From the NCBI GenBank assembly GCA_009760855.2, contig WPIO01000009.1, positions 2,060,001 through 2,124,000 of the forward strand: a stretch of DNA of 64,000 nucleotides. The letters run 5' to 3'. Origin of the DNA: Cristatella mucedo. Taxonomy: Eukaryota; Bryozoa; Phylactolaemata; Cristatellidae. The position numbers were made by a program, and so were the translations under genes. The notes under the pieces are model-generated. The model was given only the letters and a program-made list of their open reading frames with translations, made no database searches and had not been told where the DNA came from. Below, one piece after another: positions 59,472 through 64,000 of this stretch. Each line of letters begins with the position of its first letter. Positions within the stretch are counted from its first letter, which is position 1.

Positions 59472-61054
59472 GGAATCTGCCAAGGTTAAAACCCCATCGC
59501 CAGAAGCTGTTTGGCGCTGACGATGCAGTCAGCGTGAAACAGCTCGCTCGTTTCGCTGAAAGCGTCTCGCTTCCGTAGACAGTTCGGCTTTTCTCCACAA
59601 CTCCATAACTAACTCAGCGCCGAGTACGGGCGCGGGCGTGCGATGCAGCTTTGCGGAACGTCGAAAAGAAAATGTGGCGTCTATATTGCTGCTAGCACGT
59701 CGCACAGGCGACAAATGCAAACGCTATAGCCGAAGTATCCCTGAAATAAAACCACGACTATATATAGCCACTTACAACGACGCGGACAGGCCATTTAGCT
59801 CTTCGCGTTGACTACGTCCGTCGTTATGACGCCGTCAGCCCGAAAAGCTACAACGTATCGCCAGAGGCAGAAGGGAAGCAGCGAACGTACCGTCGGCGCG
59901 TACGCGTACGGCGGCGCGCCTGCGGGACGCTGCGGGCCGAATGCGTGCTTACATCTTGTAAGCCTAGCGGGTACCCGACAAATACAGCTCAGCAAGAAAA
60001 CGCGCAGCAAGTAAAGCTGCTAAAATAGCGCGCGCGCGGACAACGGGCGCGTCATAGCAGCGAACAGACACACGAGCGGCTCTGTCGGTTCCGACACTTT
60101 GCGGACATTGGCCTTGAAGTTTCGTTTATTTCAGCCTCGACGGTTTAGCATTATGGGAAGCAGAGAGCGCTCGCCGATTTGATAAGACTCTCTCTCTCTC
60201 TCTCTCTCTCTCACGTCGCGGCGAGCGAACGCAAAAACAGAGCGCGAAGTCCAGACGCGGGGCTCGTTACTTTGCTGCTTACGCTGCGTGGCCGAGCTGC
60301 AACGGGTGCCGATTGTAAAGCATTTTCCAAGCGGGTAGCTATTCAACGCTACCGGAAGGCCGGCGAGTCGAACGAAGCGCTGAGCGCTTAAGTTCCAGTA
60401 GCGCTCCATCTACCACGTGACGCCCTGAGCTGAAACGTCTTCGCACCTTTCCGGAGCCCGGCGATGCGGCAGCAACCGGACTGGGCGCGATGCGCACGAC
60501 CAGGCGCGTCGGGTCGGCAATGCATGCATGCACGCCGCCGGGTCGAAGGACTGATTGGGCCGCCGGCAAATTTGCGCGAAGAGAACGAGACAGAGCGGGC
60601 CAAGCGAGGCGCTGCCGGCGCGCGCCTTTTCCGCCGGACCATTCAGTACCGCAGACCTGCGGGTTGGCCCGATCGCCGCACGCGCGTGCGGCCTGCCGCC
60701 GCCGCCGCCGGCGGTTCGGCAATTCTCCGGAATGTGAGCGTCTCGTGCGACTATTCGCCGGTTCATTCAGCCATTAATCCAAGCCTACGAGACGCGACGG
60801 GAGAGGCCCCTCGGGGACATTCGGATGTACGGCTTCCGCCGCGCAAGCGTCGCAAGACGTCCGGCTTCCGCCTTCGTCCGCGGCGGTTGCCGCGGTCATC
60901 GAGCCTGAGCGCGCGGTCGCAGCTGCGAGCGAATCATCCGAGAATTCGCCGCAGCGCGCAGAGGCCGAGCCAAGATTAAAGCGTAGGAACTGGAATCGCT
61001 GTGGTGTGCTAGCGATCGCTGAGAGAGCGAGAGCTGGACTGGGTCCGCCGAAGT
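59472..61054. other. unassigned, GC-rich in its right half
   Basis: No gene is supported. A (CT)n run lies at 60188-60212. Several overlapping open frames at 60340-60980 have no domains. Confidence 0.4.
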
Positions 61055-61190
61055 AACAATAATAATAATACATTTGATAATAATAATAATGCATTTAATA
61101 ATAATATTAATACATTTGAATAACGCTCTCAGAGAATTCAATCTCTTTCTAGGCACTTTAAATTTGCTGCAAGGAAGCGCGATCACATGG
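61055..61190 (-). mobile_element. LINE A tail with reiterated (TAA)n units
   Basis: Three successive (TAA)n blocks separated by tacatttga/tgcattta, then the hairpin end (ctctttctaggcacttta) and aatttgctgc on the minus strand. Confidence 0.75.
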
Positions 61191-61733
61191 TTACCCCAAC
61201 ACACGGTTCCGAAAGACTCGCGTTCAGCTTCAGAGGACGACGCGGTTTTTTCCGACTCTATGGTATCCCTTTCGAGCGATTGCCTCCTAAGCCGGGCGGC
61301 CGTTCGTCCGATTCATTTCACCTTTCATTTAAAATGCGGCGCGGGTCCAGCGCGCGCGGGGGGGGGGGCGGTTGCGCGAGCAGGATAGTCTTCGAAGCGA
61401 CATTATCTACGCCGAACCTATTGGAGGCTGCGCGCGCCTCGCACGGTCTTTTGCCGCGACAAGCCGCCGCCCGCGTTTGTCTGCTTACGCTGCGAGAGTG
61501 AGTTTCCCGCGAGGCCGCGCGAGATAGCGTCCGCGGCAAGCGCCGCCCGCTGAGGCTCCGCAGGAAACGGTTCTGCACTGTGGCCAGTCAGCTCTCGCCA
61601 CCAACGCGGGTCGAAGGGCTGGCAGTCGAGTCGCTTGTGGAACTGGCCGTAACAGGCCGGACCGACCGGTTCTAGAGCATTCTGGAAAATGACGAGGCTC
61701 TTAAGAGGATGCGAAGTCGTGCGTGAGCGCGTG

Positions 61734-61772
<39 letters not shown>

Positions 61773-62937
61773 AGAGAGGGGACACGGAGGTAGTGTATCC
61801 GCCTCGACTTGCCAACATAAAGAAGAGACGGCAACGGCGACGCCGGCGTTTTCGTGTGAAGGGGATGGGTGTGCGGTCGCTCGATTTTCCCAGGGCTCGT
61901 GGTGTCAACTCTTTGTTTACCGCTAATGCCACGATCGTGACACACGGTCGAACGCCGCTTCTGCGCTATCTGCGGTAAGTGGCACTCCGGGTGGGGCATT
62001 ATTCGCGCCTACTCGGCGGCCGCGGCGGCCGCGGCGGCCGAGCGCGCCGCCAGTCGACCGCCGCCGCCGCGTTCGTCTCGCGGCTCCGAGGCTCCGATCG
62101 CCGCCGCTACGGCACGCCGCCGCCGCGTTCGTCTCGCGGCTCCGAGGCTCCGATCGCCGCCGCCGCTGCCGCAGCGGCGGCGACAGTGGCTATTCCTTAC
62201 GCCATCGGTCCGATCCTCAAGCGTAACGACGAAAGTGTAACGGTCGTTGGGAGGCGAGCAAGAGCTCGCGAAGTTACTCACCTCTGCAGCCTCGCGCGCC
62301 GGCGAACCGCGCGCGCTTCTCATCACCCGCGAAACCGTTCCTATTCGGAGCGGAGCTGCGTCGTCGCGGCAGCTCCGCTCCGCACTTTGACTGTATTGCG
62401 CAGCGGATGCTGATCGAGCAGCCGGGCGAGCGGGTCGCTCGCTGAGTGCGGCCGGCGTGCAGCGTTGCGAGCATCGACCCTCGCTCGCTCGGTTACCGGG
62501 GACCGGCAGCAGCCGGAGGCAGCGTGCGGGCCAGTCCGAGCGCCGGTCGTCGTCGCGTCGCGGACGGCGGACCTCTCCTCGTGTGCGCCCCTCGATAGCG
62601 TCCCTAGAGCTGACCGGACGGCTTTTGGCGCGCGCGAGGAAGGGGAGACGCTAGCTAAGGAGTGCAGTAGCGACTGGCGTTCTTCGCTCTCACCGCGCGG
62701 CTCGCGACGTTTCCTTTTTCCCCCTTTCTCTGTATCCTTGGCTCCGGATGCCTGCCAACCGGACACGCGCGCTCGCTCGTGCGCGTAGCGCCGCCGCACA
62801 CTTTCCACGGAGCGGCCTCCGTCCTCGCTACGCGCTCTGCTCTGCGGCGCGCGAGGGCAGAGTCTCATTCTTTCCTTTATTCGACTCTCGTGGACTCTCG
62901 TGGACTGCACTTCGGTGGCGGCGCCCGCAGCAGCTCT
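61191..62937. other. GC-rich DNA, possible 5' exons
   Basis: No coding gene is supported. Donor-like sites CTGCAGAG|GTGAGTAAC (minus, exon edge 62282) and CTGCG|GTAAGTGG (plus, near 61975) could mark noncoding first exons. A GA run is at 61737-61767. A 56-bp tandem duplication spans about 62063-62174. Confidence 0.4.
62063..62174 (+). repeat. 56-bp tandem duplication
   Basis: The block gttcgtctcgcggctccgag starts at 62071 and again at 62127, with matching flanks. A (GGCCGC)n run precedes it at about 62016-62042. Confidence 0.88.
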
Positions 62938-63085
62938 ACAAAATAATATTTAATTCATCCGCGTAGCACCCTAAGAGAACTCGATCTCTATTCAGGCCTT
63001 TCGTGTACGCCTACATACGGGGCTCAAACTTGCGTGCGACCTCAACCTTGGTTGGGGTTCTTGAGCTCTGAGCGCTCACTCAGCG
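62938..63085 (-). mobile_element. SINE S2
   Basis: Minus strand: end block (gcctgaatagagatcgag...gggtgctacgcggatga in its own sense), then a diverged tRNA-like head (caagtttgagcccc as B-box). Confidence 0.65.
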
Positions 63086-63786
63086 GGCAAACCCCCGCGG
63101 CCACCTGCTGCTGTCCACCCGCGTCCGCTCAGCAGCCGCGTTACACTGCAACTATCGCGACTGTCGCTAGGCCGTGCTCTGCTCCGGCGGTGGCGCCACC
63201 TAGGTCTCGCGTGAGTCTTATGTAATCTGTTATATATGTATATGTTATGTAATATCTCGCGTGAGTATATGCATGCTAAACTCATTTGGCAAAGCCGGCA
63301 TTTGACCAGAAGAACTGTGCTGCTTTTCTGCATTGAAAATTGCAAAAAACCCGAGAGCTGCTGCGGGAGCATTTTCACGTGCGGATAGCTAAAAACGATT
63401 TGATTCATCCTCGGTAAGCCGAACCGATGATCCAAAACCGTAGGAAGAGGGACTTGGGCTAGGCTACAGCCTCCCATCGGAGGGGTCTGGCTAAAGGGGC
63501 GGGGGTGCACTGACGATAAACAAAGATGCAGTCGTTTAAACTCCTTCGATTTACCAAGGCACTCGTTAGCCCTAAGAAAAAGTCACTGGCCCCTCCTGGG
63601 CGGGGGGAGGGGAGTAGTGCTGACGTTTGTCTACAAGTAGCTGCGCTCTTGCAGCAAAGCGACCGGAAGCAGTGTTTTTACACCCAATGCAATAATGCTC
63701 TTATGGGGGGGCGGAGCCGGGGTTTTTATGGGTGGGGGAACAAGACCCAAAGATCTTTACTTGGTGTGGGCAAGACCCTCAATTAA
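63086..63786. other. unassigned DNA
   Basis: No gene is recognised. Several G runs lie at 63600-63760. Confidence 0.4.
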
Positions 63787-63955
63787 AAAAACTAGCTGAT
63801 TTAACAGCCTCTTTTTGTATAGCGACAGAAGAGCCTTTACGGCTATCATCACCGCTCGCAGTGGCGATAAAGGATCGCCCACCGCAGGAATCGAACCCAC
63901 GACCTCGGAAGCGAGGTCGTGAAAAGGAACCATCTTACCTAGTGTGCCTTCATGG
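63787..63955 (-). mobile_element. SINE S1, well preserved
   Basis: Minus strand. In its own sense it has the A-box region (ctaggtaagatggttcc), the B-box (gtgggttcgattcctgc), the conserved stem (ggtgggcgatcctttatcgccac) cut by its loop, and the tail gctatacaaaaagagg followed by a T-rich end. Confidence 0.82.
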
Positions 63956-64000
63956 CTCACCAAATGAAGTAAAAATTACAGCGGCCAAATGACAGCGCGC

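Overview
This is animal nuclear DNA. It has spliced exons, a replication-dependent histone gene with a metazoan 3' stem-loop, many truncated non-LTR retrotransposons, tRNA-derived SINEs and long (GA)n, (CA)n and (TA)n arrays. The histone H1 globular domain and the presence of an isthmin gene fit a bilaterian, perhaps a spiralian (mollusc, annelid or flatworm type). I cannot name the species. No bacterial genes, operons, CRISPR arrays or intact viruses are visible.

Two cellular genes can be supported. The first is an intronless histone H1 gene on the plus strand (5363-6064) with a TATA box and a 3' stem-loop. The second is a split gene on the minus strand covering about 39.4-56.6 kb. Its exons are hidden among microsatellites and I found them by reading protein motifs together with splice sites and phase. 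It encodes an isthmin-like protein. The AMOP domain is built from exons at 45991-46299, 39755-39959 and 39458-39560, preceded by a low-complexity exon at 52441-52813. Two alternative first coding exons both end in phase 0. The one at 56544-56612 encodes a classical signal peptide, and the one at 54310-54429 encodes a 25-residue hydrophobic membrane anchor. Predicted products are 352 aa (secreted) and 369 aa (membrane-tethered). Every junction keeps the reading frame. I find no thrombospondin type-1 exon, which vertebrate isthmins have before AMOP.

Layout: 0-5 kb holds tRNA-type SINEs and unassigned DNA. 5.2-6.1 kb is histone H1. 6.6-34.2 kb is a graveyard of LINE fragments (three L2/CR1-like families, called A, B and C here), SINEs (S1 and S2), two inverted MITEs and simple repeats. 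35.0-35.9 kb is a dead Tc1-like transposase. 36-39 kb holds SINEs and simple repeats. 39.4-56.6 kb is the isthmin gene with introns full of GA/CT arrays, a 12-bp minisatellite and a CA array. 52.5-63 kb is very GC- and CpG-rich and is probably the promoter/CpG-island region of that gene, with further possible 5' exons.

The mobile elements are linked. The SINE family S2 ends in a sequence that copies the 3' end of LINE family A, which suggests S2 was mobilised by A. LINEs, SINEs and MITEs are nested in each other, and LINE tails are stacked. One GA array grew inside a LINE 3' end. All LINE copies seen are 5'-truncated and broken.
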